A stretch of 64,000 nucleotides of DNA from Kineosporia corallincola. GTDB lineage: Bacteria > Actinomycetota > Actinomycetes > Actinomycetales > Kineosporiaceae. Each line of letters opens with the position of its first letter. The first letter of the stretch is position 1. Shown here piece after piece: positions 8,484 to 17,935 of the stretch. The translations under genes were made by a program, and so were the position numbers. The stretch is taken from assembly GCF_018499875.1 (NCBI RefSeq), contig NZ_JAHBAY010000005.1:62001-126000 (forward strand), read 5' to 3'. The notes below the pieces were generated by a model, which was not told where the DNA came from, made no database searches, and was given only the letters and a program-made list of their open reading frames with translations.

Positions 8484-10079
8484 TCAGCCCAGCATCCGGA
8501 TGCTGGTGGGCTGGATCGAGCCGGTCACCTCGGCGGTGGCCCCGGCGAAGAAGATCGGCGACTCGGTCTGCGCCAGCGGGTACACGTCGGCCCGCTCGAC
8601 CAGCTGTGCCTCGGCGTCCTGCCAGATCCCGCAGGCGGTCTGGGAGTTTTCGGCGGTGAAGGCCTTCTCGGCCAGGGCGTTGTACTCCGGGTTCTTCACC
8701 CCCATGAAGTTGTAGCCGCCCTCCTCCGAGGTGGCGCCGTAGAAGAACAGGCTCAGGACGACCGGGGTGCCCGGGGCGAGCTGGATGAAACCCGTGTCCC
8801 AGTCGTAGGTCTGGTACAGGTCGGTGGACCAGCCGGTGGGGTCCTCGGCGACCAGTTCGGTCTGCACGCCGATCTCCTTCCACTCGGCCTGCACCTCCTC
8901 GGCCGCGGCGGCGTGGCTGGGGGTGCCCGCGTCGTAGAGGAAGCGGATGCTCAGCGGCTTGCCGTCCTTGGCCCGCATTCCGTCGGCTCCGGCGACGTAA
9001 CCGGCCTGCTCGAGCAGGGCGGCGGCCTTGCTCGGATCGCTGGCGGGCAACTGCCACTTCGGCCCGTCGGCCACGCACAGCAGGGGCGTCTGCACCACCA
9101 GCGACGTCATGTCGCTGCGGTACCCGTCGGTGACGATGTCGCCGACCGCCTCCCGGTTCAGCGCCAGGGTGAGGGCCTGACGCACGTTCTCGTCGGCCGT
9201 GGGCCGGTCGGAGCGCTCGTTGAACAGCATCTCGCCGATCGGGTTGGGCACACCCTTGCTGCTGTTTCCGGCCGCCTTCAGCCGGTCACGGTCGGAACCG
9301 GCGATGCCGGCCGCGTTCAGGCCGCCCGACAGCAGCAGGTTGGCGGCGGTGGACTCGTCGGTGACGACCTTGCCGACCACGGTGTCGGGCAGGCCCTCGG
9401 TCTGGCTGGTGACCCCGTCCGGGCCCCAGGTGTACCCGTCGCGCTTGGTGTAGGTGTACTCGCTGCCGGCCTGGGCCTTGGTCAGCTCGAACAGGCCGGT
9501 GCCGTTGGTGGCGTCCTTGAGCGTGTCCGGGTCGTCCAGGCCCTTCTGGCAGACCATCTCGACCGCCCCGGTGGAGGAGAGCAGGAACGGGTTGGTGGTC
9601 TTGCTGGTGATCGTCAGCTGGTTGCCGTCGGCCTCGGCCGACATGTCGGCGGTGATGTTCGAGCCGTTCCAGAATGTGCCGTTCTCGGCGTCGGCCTGGT
9701 AATTGATGTTGGCGGCGGCGGTGGCGGCGCTGAAGTCGCTGCCGTCGGAACAGGTGACGCCCTCCTTCAGGGTGTAGGTGATGGAGGTCGGCGTCTCCTT
9801 CCAGCTCTCGGCCAGCCAGGGGCGGAACTCGCCCTCGGCCGTGGTCTGCACCAGGGAGTCGTAGGCGTAGGGCACCAGGGCCCGCTGCACCAGGGACACC
9901 CCGGTGAGCGGGGACAGGCTGCCCGGGTCGTCGTTGAGGGCCAGGTTGAAGGTGCCGCCGGAGACGTAACTGGTGGACGCCGCCTCGGTCCCGCCGCCAC
10001 CACCGCAGGCGGTGAGCACGAGAGCGGCGAGCGCGGAGGTGGCAGCCACCGCGTAGGCCGGAGAATGTTTCCTGGTCAT
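8484..10079 (-). CDS. ABC transporter substrate-binding lipoprotein, SBP_bac_5 family
   Basis: A 531-residue extracellular solute-binding protein of the peptide/nickel class. The N-terminus MTRKHSPAYAV... ends in a lipobox LTAC with Cys25, followed by a glycine linker. The start at ATG 10079 has a good ribosome-binding site (GGAGG 10 nt upstream). The frame extends further upstream, but that part lacks a signal-peptide context. First gene of the five-gene operon binding protein, DppB, DppC-DppD, DppF, hydrolase. Ligand unknown: peptides, nickel chelates or opines are all possible. Confidence 0.92.
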   Translation of the reverse strand: MTRKHSPAYAVAATSALAALVLTACGGGGGTEAASTSYVSGGTFNLALNDDPGSLSPLTGVSLVQRALVPYAYDSLVQTTAEGEFRPWLAESWKETPTSITYTLKEGVTCSDGSDFSAATAAANINYQADAENGTFWNGSNITADMSAEADGNQLTITSKTTNPFLLSSTGAVEMVCQKGLDDPDTLKDATNGTGLFELTKAQAGSEYTYTKRDGYTWGPDGVTSQTEGLPDTVVGKVVTDESTAANLLLSGGLNAAGIAGSDRDRLKAAGNSSKGVPNPIGEMLFNERSDRPTADENVRQALTLALNREAVGDIVTDGYRSDMTSLVVQTPLLCVADGPKWQLPASDPSKAAALLEQAGYVAGADGMRAKDGKPLSIRFLYDAGTPSHAAAAEEVQAEWKEIGVQTELVAEDPTGWSTDLYQTYDWDTGFIQLAPGTPVVLSLFFYGATSEEGGYNFMGVKNPEYNALAEKAFTAENSQTACGIWQDAEAQLVERADVYPLAQTESPIFFAGATAEVTGSIQPTSIRMLG

Positions 10080-10238
10080 TGCAGTCGTCCTCCGACTAGT
10101 TCGCTGGGACTCGATCTGCTGGGGGGGGGTGAGGGACCGCCGGGTCCATGTGTCGAGGCTAGGAAGCGCTGATACGCCGGACAATGTGCCGGGAAGGCAA
10201 AGAATCGGGCGGCATTGTGGCGAGGGACCAAAATCGCC

Positions 10239-10658
10239 TCACAGCAGCAGGGATGACAGCAGCAGGCTGGTCTCGGAGTTCAGCACACCCTCGACCGAGC
10301 GGATCCGGCCCAGCACCGCGTCGAACTCCGCCAGTGAGGCGGCCCGGATGTCGGCGACCAGGTCCCAGGCGCCGTTGGTGGTGTGCAGCGAGACGATCTG
10401 CGGCAGCCCACGCAGCTGCTCGATCACCTGGGCGGTGGCCCGGCCCTCGATCCCGATGAACGAGACCGCACGCACCTCGCCCACCGCCCCGTCCCGCACC
10501 CGGGCGGTGAACCCCAGGATGACGCCGCTGTCTTGCAGCCGCTCGATCCGCTGGGTCACGGTCCCCCGGGTGACGCCCAGGCGACGGGCCAGCGAGGCGG
10601 CCGGCTCACGGGCGTCGGCCCGCAGGGCGGCGACGAGACGGCGGTCCAGAGCGTCCAT
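10239..10658 (-). CDS. Lrp/AsnC-family transcriptional regulator
   Basis: A 139-residue protein with an N-terminal winged helix (MDALDRRLVAALRADAREPAASLARRLGV, then TVTQRIERLQDSGVI) and a C-terminal AsnC/RAM ligand-binding domain (LHTTNGAWDLVADIRA). ATG 10658 is preceded by GGAGG with good spacing, so the 15 extra upstream codons are rejected. It is divergent from ornithine cyclodeaminase. Lrp-type regulators commonly control the neighbouring amino-acid catabolic gene, so local control by an amino acid such as ornithine or proline is a reasonable inference. Confidence 0.9.
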   Translation of the reverse strand: MDALDRRLVAALRADAREPAASLARRLGVTRGTVTQRIERLQDSGVILGFTARVRDGAVGEVRAVSFIGIEGRATAQVIEQLRGLPQIVSLHTTNGAWDLVADIRAASLAEFDAVLGRIRSVEGVLNSETSLLLSSLLL

Positions 10659-10749
10659 GCCAATTCCTCCTGGCGTCGGTCCCGGCGGATCGCCCGGTGA
10701 CACCGGGCGATCCGCCGGAACGGGCCGGGCAGATCGCCCGGTTCGTCGA

Positions 10750-10779
10750 TTGCCCGCCTGCGGCGGCGAAAACTACCGT
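10750..10779 (+). promoter_or_regulatory. Promoter of ornithine cyclodeaminase gene, probably leaderless
   Basis: TTGCCC (10750-10755), an 18-nt spacer and TACCGT (10774-10779) lie exactly 6 nt before ATG 10786, so the transcript should begin at or next to the start codon. Confidence 0.5.
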
Positions 10780-10785
10780 TGGAAC

Positions 10786-11808
10786 ATGCATTTCGTGAGC
10801 GTGAGCAATATGGCCCAGTGGGTCGCGGCCACCGGGCCCGAGGCCGTCATCGCCGGGATGACCGACGCCCTGGAACGAGACTTCCGGCGCTGGCCACAGT
10901 TCGAGAAGACCCCGCGCCTGGCCTCGCACTCGGACGTCGGGGTGATCGAGCTGATGCCGACCACCGACGGCGAGCAGTACGCGTTCAAGTACGTCAACGG
11001 GCACCCGGGCAACCCCCGGCACGGCCTCCAGACGGTCAGTGCCTTCGGGGTGCTGGCCGACGTCTTCACCGGCTACCCCACCTTCATCAGCGAGATGACC
11101 CTGCTGACCGCGCTGCGCACGGCCGCCACCTCGGCCCTGGCGGCCCGCTGGCTGGCCCCGCGCGGGGCCGAGGTGATGGCCATGATCGGGGCCGGTTCCC
11201 AGGCCGAGTTCCAGGCCCTGGGCGTGCGCTCGCAACTGGGGGTGCACCGGCTACGGGTGTTCGACGTCGACCCGCAGGCCTGCACCAAGCTGGTACGCAA
11301 CCTGCGGCCACAGGGTTTCGACGTCGAGATCGTCGACTCGCCCGCACAGGCCGTGCGCGGCGCGCAGATCGTCACCACCTGCACCGCCGACAAGGCCAAC
11401 GCCACCGTGCTGCACCGGGCCGACGTCCACCCGGGGGTGCACATCAACGCGGTGGGCGGTGACTGCCCGGGCAAGACCGAACTCGACCCGGCGATCGTGG
11501 CCGGCGCCGACGTCTTCGTCGAGTACCCCGAGCAGACCCGGATCGAGGGTGAGATCCAGCTCCAGCCGCCCACTTTCCCGGTCACCGAGTTGTGGCGGGT
11601 GATCGCCGGCGAGCGCCCGGGCCGGGTAGGCCCGGAACGCACCACGGTGTTCGACTCGGTCGGTTTCGCGATCGAGGACTTCACCGCCCTGGCCTACGTG
11701 CGCGAGGCGGTCACCGGCACCCGGTTCGCCGAGCAGATCGACCTGATCGCCGGCCCGGACGACCCGAAGGACCTGTTCGGCATGCTCGGCAGCCCGGTCC
11801 CGGCCTGA
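10786..11808 (+). CDS. Ornithine cyclodeaminase
   Basis: A 340-residue member of the ornithine cyclodeaminase/mu-crystallin family, which converts L-ornithine to L-proline and ammonia using NAD. Visible are KYVNGHPGNP (substrate-binding lysine region), the Rossmann segment AMIGAGSQAEFQAL and NAVGGDCPGKTELD, the hallmark of genuine cyclodeaminases rather than general mu-crystallin homologues. ATG 10786 is supported by the leaderless promoter directly upstream. The divergent Lrp-type gene is the likely regulator. A strong hairpin follows the stop. Confidence 0.9.
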   Translation: MHFVSVSNMAQWVAATGPEAVIAGMTDALERDFRRWPQFEKTPRLASHSDVGVIELMPTTDGEQYAFKYVNGHPGNPRHGLQTVSAFGVLADVFTGYPTFISEMTLLTALRTAATSALAARWLAPRGAEVMAMIGAGSQAEFQALGVRSQLGVHRLRVFDVDPQACTKLVRNLRPQGFDVEIVDSPAQAVRGAQIVTTCTADKANATVLHRADVHPGVHINAVGGDCPGKTELDPAIVAGADVFVEYPEQTRIEGEIQLQPPTFPVTELWRVIAGERPGRVGPERTTVFDSVGFAIEDFTALAYVREAVTGTRFAEQIDLIAGPDDPKDLFGMLGSPVPA

Positions 11809-11825
11809 TCCACCGGGGTCGCCGA

Positions 11826-11859
11826 GGCGGCCGGGCTCCCGGTCGGCAGCCCGGCCGCC
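11826..11859. terminator. Bidirectional hairpin terminator
   Basis: A perfect 12-bp stem (GGCGGCCGGGCT paired with AGCCCGGCCGCC) and a 10-nt loop lie between the convergent ornithine cyclodeaminase and PaiB-like genes. There is no U-tract, as is usual in high-GC actinomycetes. Confidence 0.6.
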
Positions 11860-11869
11860 CGGCCGCGGC

Positions 11870-12514
11870 TCAGCCGGTGCTCTCGGGCACCCGGACGGAA
11901 CTGCTCACCCGCTCGGCCAGTTCCAGGTTGCGGTAGGGCCCGGGCCCGCGCAGCGCCGCCACGATCCGCTCGCGCACCGCCGCGGGCTTGTCCTGGCTCA
12001 TCTTGTTCTTGGCCTCGAACCGGCTCACCCGCATCCGGAACCCCACGGTGCCGCGCACGATCCGCTCGGCGTAGGCCTCGTTGGCCAGGGTGGCCCGCAT
12101 CCGGAACGGGTTGGGCAGCGGATCCTCGAAATGGTCCACCAGCCGCTCCAGCTCGCGCAGGTTCTCGGCGTCGCTCAGGATCTCCGGCACCCCGTAGGCG
12201 TGCACCACCTCGAAGTTCCAGGTCGGCACGCCGACCGGCAGGTCGTACCAGCTCGGCGAGACATAGCCGCTGGGCCCGTAGAACACCACAACCAGCTCGT
12301 GCCGGCCCAGTTCGTGCAGCAGTTCGTCGGGTCGGCCGACGTGGCCGACCAGCACCAGCTCGTCCTCCCCCTCACCGCCCTCGAGCAGCACCGGGTAGTG
12401 CGAGACCACCAGCCCGGCCGAGGTGTGGCTGATCATCGTGGCCCACGGGTGGGCGGCGATCAGCCGCCGCACCTCGGCGACCTCGGGCACGGCGTAGGCC
12501 GGGGTGTGCCGCAT
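11870..12514 (-). CDS. PaiB-like FMN-binding negative transcriptional regulator family protein
   Basis: A 214-residue PaiB/FMN-binding split-barrel protein. The N-terminus HTPAYAVPEVAEVRRLI, the segment FYGPSGYVSPSWYD and the motif VPTWNFEVVHAYG are diagnostic. Bacillus PaiB was described as a regulator of sporulation and protease genes, but many homologues may be flavin enzymes. ATG 12514 overlaps the amidohydrolase stop (TGATG), and GTG 12517 is an alternative. Last gene of the six-gene uptake/oxidation operon, ending just before the shared terminator. Confidence 0.88.
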   Translation of the reverse strand: MRHTPAYAVPEVAEVRRLIAAHPWATMISHTSAGLVVSHYPVLLEGGEGEDELVLVGHVGRPDELLHELGRHELVVVFYGPSGYVSPSWYDLPVGVPTWNFEVVHAYGVPEILSDAENLRELERLVDHFEDPLPNPFRMRATLANEAYAERIVRGTVGFRMRVSRFEAKNKMSQDKPAAVRERIVAALRGPGPYRNLELAERVSSSVRVPESTG

Positions 12515-13989
12515 CACCGGCTCCCGGTCAGGGTGTCGTGCGTGAACCGGCCCGCCAGCAGGGTCGCCGCCACCGGCAGAGACCGTAGCTGGCTGGCCGT
12601 CACCGCGAACGGGTCGGCCTCCAGCACCGCCAGATCGGCCACGTCACCGACTCGTGGGCGCAGCCGCCCGCGCATGCTGGAGGCCAGCGCCACGTCCAGC
12701 GGCAGACACTGCTCCGGATGCCACGGTTCACGCTCGTCACGACTGCGGGAGGTGGCCGCGGCCACCGCCTGCCACGGGTCGAGCGGGGCCACCGGCGCGT
12801 CGGAACCGAAGCGCAGCGTGGCCCCGGCACGGTGCAGCGAACCGTAGGCGAACGCGCGGCCGGTGCGCCCGGCCCAGTGCCGGTCGGCCACGTCCCGGTC
12901 GTCCATGGCGTGCTCGGGCTGGATGCTGGCGACCAGGCCGAGCCCCGCGAACCGGGCGAAGTCCTCGTCACCGACCAGCTGAGCGTGCTCGATGCTGCCG
13001 GGCAGGCCGAGCTCGGCGAAGATCTCGATGACCTCGGAGTTGGCCCGGTCGCCGATGGCGTGCACGGCCGCCCCGATACCGTGGGCGGCGGCCCGCTCCA
13101 GCAGCTCCCGCAGTTCCTGCGGGCTCACCGTGGCCACCCCACAGCCGTGCACGAGGTCATGCTCCAGACCCGGGTACGGGTCCCAGCACAGTGCCGTGCG
13201 GGTGTTCAGCGAGCCGTCCACCACCACCTTGAGCCGGCCCATCGTGATCAGCCCCTGTGGTTCCAGCAGATCACCGGTACGGTGACCGTCCGCGATCGCC
13301 GCCGCCAGCCGCTGTGGCCAGACCGCCACCTCGACCCGCAGGGCGTCCACCCCCTGCGCGACCCGGGCCGGCCAGTCGGCGATGTTGTCCTCGTTCTCGA
13401 ACTCCACCACGCCCACCACACCGCGACGGGCCGCCGCCTGCGCCGCCGCCGCGTACTGGGCCACGGTGGGAGGAGCCGCTTCCACCAGACGACGGCCGGC
13501 CTCGAACCAGGCCGCCTCCCGCACCAGTCCCGACGCGTCCGGACGGGCACCGAGCCGGGCAGCGGCCGCCGTGTTCATCCACGCGCAGTGCAGGTCGCCG
13601 CTGATCAGCACGACCGGCACCGTCCCGGTGACCGCGTCCAGCCCGGCCAGCGTGGGCGGCTGCGACCAGGTGCCGTCACGGAACCCGTACCCCGACAGGA
13701 ACTTTCCGGTCACGCCGGGGAGCGCGCGGCGGACCGCCTCCAGCACCTCCGCCGCACTCGTGGTGCGCGTCAGGTCGAGCCGTGACTGCTGGATCGTCCA
13801 CTGGGTGAAATGCAGGTGCTCGTCCCACAACCCGGGTACCAGGACCCGGCCGTCGAGGTCGGCACCGGCGCCCGTACCCGGTGCGCTGCCGGCCGGGCCG
13901 ATCGAGGAGATCCGCCCGTCGGCGACCACCACGTCCACCAATTCTTCGCTCTGTAGCAGACGCGCGTTGCGCAACCAGACTTCACTCAT
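12514..13989 (-). CDS. Amidohydrolase family protein (amidohydrolase 3, YtcJ type)
   Basis: A 491-residue metal-dependent hydrolase of the amidohydrolase superfamily. DEHLHFTQWT near residue 58 gives the HxH metal ligands (HLH). Other family segments are ISGDLHCAWMNTAA, VVVDGSLNTRTALC, the metal histidine in AAVHAIGDRANSEV, the segment SIEHAQLVGDED and the catalytic aspartate in FGSDAPVAPLDP. YtcJ-like enzymes cleave exocyclic amide or carbamate bonds; the substrate is unknown. It overlaps the oxidase gene upstream and the PaiB gene downstream by 4 nt or less, so expression is coupled with amino-acid uptake and oxidation. Confidence 0.9.
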   Translation of the reverse strand: MSEVWLRNARLLQSEELVDVVVADGRISSIGPAGSAPGTGAGADLDGRVLVPGLWDEHLHFTQWTIQQSRLDLTRTTSAAEVLEAVRRALPGVTGKFLSGYGFRDGTWSQPPTLAGLDAVTGTVPVVLISGDLHCAWMNTAAAARLGARPDASGLVREAAWFEAGRRLVEAAPPTVAQYAAAAQAAARRGVVGVVEFENEDNIADWPARVAQGVDALRVEVAVWPQRLAAAIADGHRTGDLLEPQGLITMGRLKVVVDGSLNTRTALCWDPYPGLEHDLVHGCGVATVSPQELRELLERAAAHGIGAAVHAIGDRANSEVIEIFAELGLPGSIEHAQLVGDEDFARFAGLGLVASIQPEHAMDDRDVADRHWAGRTGRAFAYGSLHRAGATLRFGSDAPVAPLDPWQAVAAATSRSRDEREPWHPEQCLPLDVALASSMRGRLRPRVGDVADLAVLEADPFAVTASQLRSLPVAATLLAGRFTHDTLTGSR

Positions 13990-15116
13990 GCCGCACCCAC
14001 TGCCTCCGGGGCCACGAAGGCCGAGATGTCATCACTGGTACTGCCGTCGAGCGCGAGCTCGGCCAGCACCCGGCCGATCGCCGGGGCGAACTTGAACGCG
14101 TGACCGGCCCCGAGGGCCACCAGCACATCGGGATGACGCTCCAGCGGGCTGATCACGAAGTTGCGGTCGGGGGTGATCGCGTACTGGCAGGTGAGTGTGC
14201 GCAGTACCTCTCCGCTGCCGGGGACGGTGCGCCGCATGAAGCTGCTCAGCTCCTCCAGCAGGGCCGCCGAGGGGGCGAACGTGCGCTCGGCCGGGCTCAT
14301 CACGTTGTTCGACAGGTCGCGGGCGGCCTTGACGGTCGGCTCACCGTAGGTCGGGAAGCCGTAGAAACACTCCTCGTCCTCCCAGATCCACACCGGGAAA
14401 CGCTCCCGGTCGAACTGCCCCGGATCGGCCGGCCGGAAATAGGTCACCTGCTCCTGCATGGTGATCAACGGAATCCGCGCACCCAGCGGCTCCAGCAGCG
14501 TGTTCGTCCACGCGTCGGCGGCCAGCACCACCTTGCCGGCCAGCACGTCACCGGCCGGAGTGTGCACGATGACCCCGCCCTCGGTGGGCGTCAGCCGCTG
14601 CACCGGGGTGCGGTCGCGCAGGCTGGCCCCGTGCATGCGCGCGTGCATCTGAAACGCCGCCACCGACCGGGAGGCGTGCACGATGCCGGAGTCGGCCGTG
14701 TACACCGTCTCCACGTCCTCGCCGAGCCGGAACTGCGGCCAGCGCTGCGCCACCTGCTCCGGCGAGAGCAGCTCATAGGGCACCTGCGCCGCGCCCAGGC
14801 TGGTGGCGAAGTCACCGGCCGAGTAGGGGCCGGCCTTGGGGATGAACACCAGGCCGCCGGTCAGGGTGACCAGGTGCTCGCCGGAGTCCTGTTCGAAGGC
14901 CGCCCAGTCGCGGTAGGCCGACTGGGCCAGTCGCACGTAGGGTTCCGAACCGTACGACGTGCGGATGATGCGGGAGGTGTCGTGCGAGGCGCCGCGCACG
15001 TGCCCGAGCTCGAACTGCTCGAAGGCGACCACGCGGGCGTTCTTCCGGCTCAGGTAGTAGGCGGCGGCACTGCCCAGCGCGCCCAGGCCGACCACGGCCA
15101 CGTCGAACGTCTCCAT
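13986..15116 (-). CDS. FAD-dependent N-methyl amino acid oxidase (sarcosine oxidase / SolA family)
   Basis: A 376-residue monomeric sarcosine oxidase/N-methyltryptophan oxidase family protein. FAD is bound by VVGLGALGSAAAYYLS at the N-terminus, and LTCQYAITPD carries the cysteine that covalently holds flavin in this family. It oxidatively demethylates or deaminates secondary amino acids, yielding hydrogen peroxide. ATG 15116 has a strong ribosome-binding site (AAGGAG 7 nt upstream), so longer upstream readings are rejected. It lies between the amino-acid ABC ATPase and the amidohydrolase in one operon, suggesting that the transporter's cargo is its substrate. Confidence 0.9.
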   Translation of the reverse strand: METFDVAVVGLGALGSAAAYYLSRKNARVVAFEQFELGHVRGASHDTSRIIRTSYGSEPYVRLAQSAYRDWAAFEQDSGEHLVTLTGGLVFIPKAGPYSAGDFATSLGAAQVPYELLSPEQVAQRWPQFRLGEDVETVYTADSGIVHASRSVAAFQMHARMHGASLRDRTPVQRLTPTEGGVIVHTPAGDVLAGKVVLAADAWTNTLLEPLGARIPLITMQEQVTYFRPADPGQFDRERFPVWIWEDEECFYGFPTYGEPTVKAARDLSNNVMSPAERTFAPSAALLEELSSFMRRTVPGSGEVLRTLTCQYAITPDRNFVISPLERHPDVLVALGAGHAFKFAPAIGRVLAELALDGSTSDDISAFVAPEAVGAA

Positions 15117-15138
15117 GAAATCACTCCTTCTGTGAGAA

Positions 15139-15902
<764 letters not shown>

Positions 15903-15906
<4 letters not shown>

Positions 15907-16853
15907 CTCTGCTCCATTCGCCCGGGCTCACGCCGGCCCAGGAACACCGCCCGGAACGAGCGCTGCGGGGTGCGCAGATCACCGCGCCGGAAACGTCTTT
16001 CGAGATAGACCTGGCCGATCGTGAGCACGGTGGTCAGGATCAGGTACCACAGGCTCACCGTGATCAGCAGCGGGATCACCTGGTAGGTGCGCGAGTAGAT
16101 GGCCTGCACCTGGAAAAGGATCTCGGGGATGGCGATCACGCTGACCAGCGAGGTGGTCTTCAGCATGGCAATGGTCTCGTTGCCGGTCGGCGGAATGATC
16201 ACCCGCATCGCCTGCGGGAACACGATCCGGCGGAACACCTGACCCCTGCGCAGCCCGAGTGCCTGGGCCGCCTGGGTCTGTCCCGGATCGACCGACTGTA
16301 GCCCGGCCCGGACGATCTCGGACATGTAGGCGCCCTCGTTCAGGCCCAGCCCCAGGATCGCCGCCACGGTGGGGGTGATCAGCACGTTGGCGCTGCCGAA
16401 GGCGAACGTCGGTCCGGACGGAATGCCGATCGACAGCACCGGGTACAGCGCGGCCAGGTTGAACCAGAAGATCAGTTGCACCAGAAGCGGTGTGCCCCTG
16501 AAGAAACCGATGTACAGGGCGGCCGCGCCGGACACGACCGGGTTGTCCGACCGGCGGCCGACCGCCATCACCACGCCCATCGTGATCCCGGCCAGCATCG
16601 CCACCACGGTCAGCCAGATCGTGGTGACCAGGCCGTCGAGGACCTGCTCGTTGAAGAAGTAGCCGAACGCGATGTCCCACTGGAATCGCGGGTTGGTCAC
16701 CAGTGACCGCACCACCAGAGCAGCCCCGGCCAGCAGCACCACCGTGGTGATCCACTGGCCGTAACGGCGCACCGGAACGACTTTCACAACAGAGGACGCC
16801 GGTGGGCGCCCCGCCGCGGTGGTCACCTCGGTGCCCGTCTCAGTCGGCGTCAT
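15903..16853 (-). CDS. Polar amino acid ABC transporter permease (HisM/GlnP type)
   Basis: A 316-residue membrane permease with several hydrophobic segments and the family loops [11 protein letters not shown] and [27 protein letters not shown] (given here as two parts of the EAA region). An N-terminal extension of about 30 polar residues precedes the first membrane segment. It overlaps the binding-protein gene by 14 nt and the ATPase gene by 4 nt. Only one permease gene is present, so it probably acts as a homodimer. Confidence 0.94.
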
Positions 16854-17760
16854 CGGTGTGGACCTCCGACTCGGTGATCGCCCCGGATCCCACTCCCCAC
16901 TTGTCCAGGATCTTTCCGTAGGTGCCGTCGGCGATCAGCTGGTTCATCGCCGCGGCCACCGCCTTCTCCAGCCCCGATCCCTGCGGGAAGGCGAAACCCC
17001 AGGTGCTCGGGTCGTAGTTCTCCTCCAGCACCTCGAACTGCCCGTTGGAACGCTCGGCCTGGTAAGCCAGCGGCCCGTAGTCGGACATCGTGGCGTCGGC
17101 GCGGCCCGAGGTCAGGGCCAGGGCCGCGTCGGCCGCGGTCGGATAGACCGAGATGTCCATCTCGTCCTGGCCTGCGGCCGCGCACTTCTCGGCAAACACC
17201 GGCATGTAGTCGTCGGCGTAGACGGTGCCCTTCTGCACGGCGATCTTGTGCCCGCACATCGAGTCCAGGCTCAGGCCGAGCGGATTGCCGACCGGCACGA
17301 TCAGCGAGGTACCGCCGGAGAAGTTGCTGACGAAGTCCACCGCCTTCAGCCGGTCCTCGGTGATGCTGAACCCACCCGCGGCCATGTCCACCCGGTTGGT
17401 CTGCAACGCCGGGATCATCGCGTCGAACTTGATGTCCTGGAAGCTGATCTCCAGGCCGAGCACGTCACCGATCGCCCTCACCTCCTCGATATCCGCACCG
17501 GCGAGCGTCTTCTGGTCATCGGCGAGCAGGTAGAAGGGCGGATAGCCGGGACCGGCGGCGACGGTGATCTCACCGGCCGCGGCGATCTCGCCGGGCACCA
17601 GGGCGGCGATCTTCTCGTCGTAGGTGCCGGGCACGAAGTCGGAGCCGATCGCGGTCTGCGCCGCGACCGGGGCCGAACCGGCCGGATCACTGCCGCAGGC
17701 GCTCAGCAGGGTGGCCGTACCGAGGGCCGCGGCGACGGCGGCCAGAACTGACATTCTCAC
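16840..17760 (-). CDS. Amino acid ABC transporter substrate-binding lipoprotein (SBP_bac_3)
   Basis: A 306-residue solute-binding protein with a short signal peptide ending in lipobox LSAC (Cys22 from GTG 17760). Family segments include GYPPFYLLADD, FDAMIPALQTNRVDMAAGGFSITEDR (two adjoining pieces) and the hinge region ALALTSGRADATMSD. GTG 17760 has AAGGAG 5 nt upstream; ATG 17754 is a close alternative. First gene of the six-gene operon and divergent from the tandem IclR regulator at 17936. Confidence 0.93.
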   Translation of the reverse strand: MRMSVLAAVAAALGTATLLSACGSDPAGSAPVAAQTAIGSDFVPGTYDEKIAALVPGEIAAAGEITVAAGPGYPPFYLLADDQKTLAGADIEEVRAIGDVLGLEISFQDIKFDAMIPALQTNRVDMAAGGFSITEDRLKAVDFVSNFSGGTSLIVPVGNPLGLSLDSMCGHKIAVQKGTVYADDYMPVFAEKCAAAGQDEMDISVYPTAADAALALTSGRADATMSDYGPLAYQAERSNGQFEVLEENYDPSTWGFAFPQGSGLEKAVAAAMNQLIADGTYGKILDKWGVGSGAITESEVHTDDAD

Positions 17761-17935
17761 GAGAACTCCTTGCGGGCCGGGGAAGCGGGCGTGGAGGCAC
17801 AGATATGGGGGACCTTCGGAACTGGATCCGAATGTCTGCGGACGCTATAGCAGCGTTCTCCGGCGGCGCGGACGTGGTAGGTATGGACCGCAATCCGAAG
17901 ACAGAAGAATTGCCGATTCTGTGAACGGGGAAACA

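Noticed and set aside
5888-8659. A 923-codon plus-strand open frame rich in His/Gln/Gly/Arg
   Set aside because: It runs antisense to the DppB and DppC-DppD genes, has amino-acid composition typical of GC-rich antisense frames and no domain.
8343-10172. A 609-codon plus-strand frame
   Set aside because: Antisense to the substrate-binding lipoprotein gene; valine/glycine-rich shadow without a motif.
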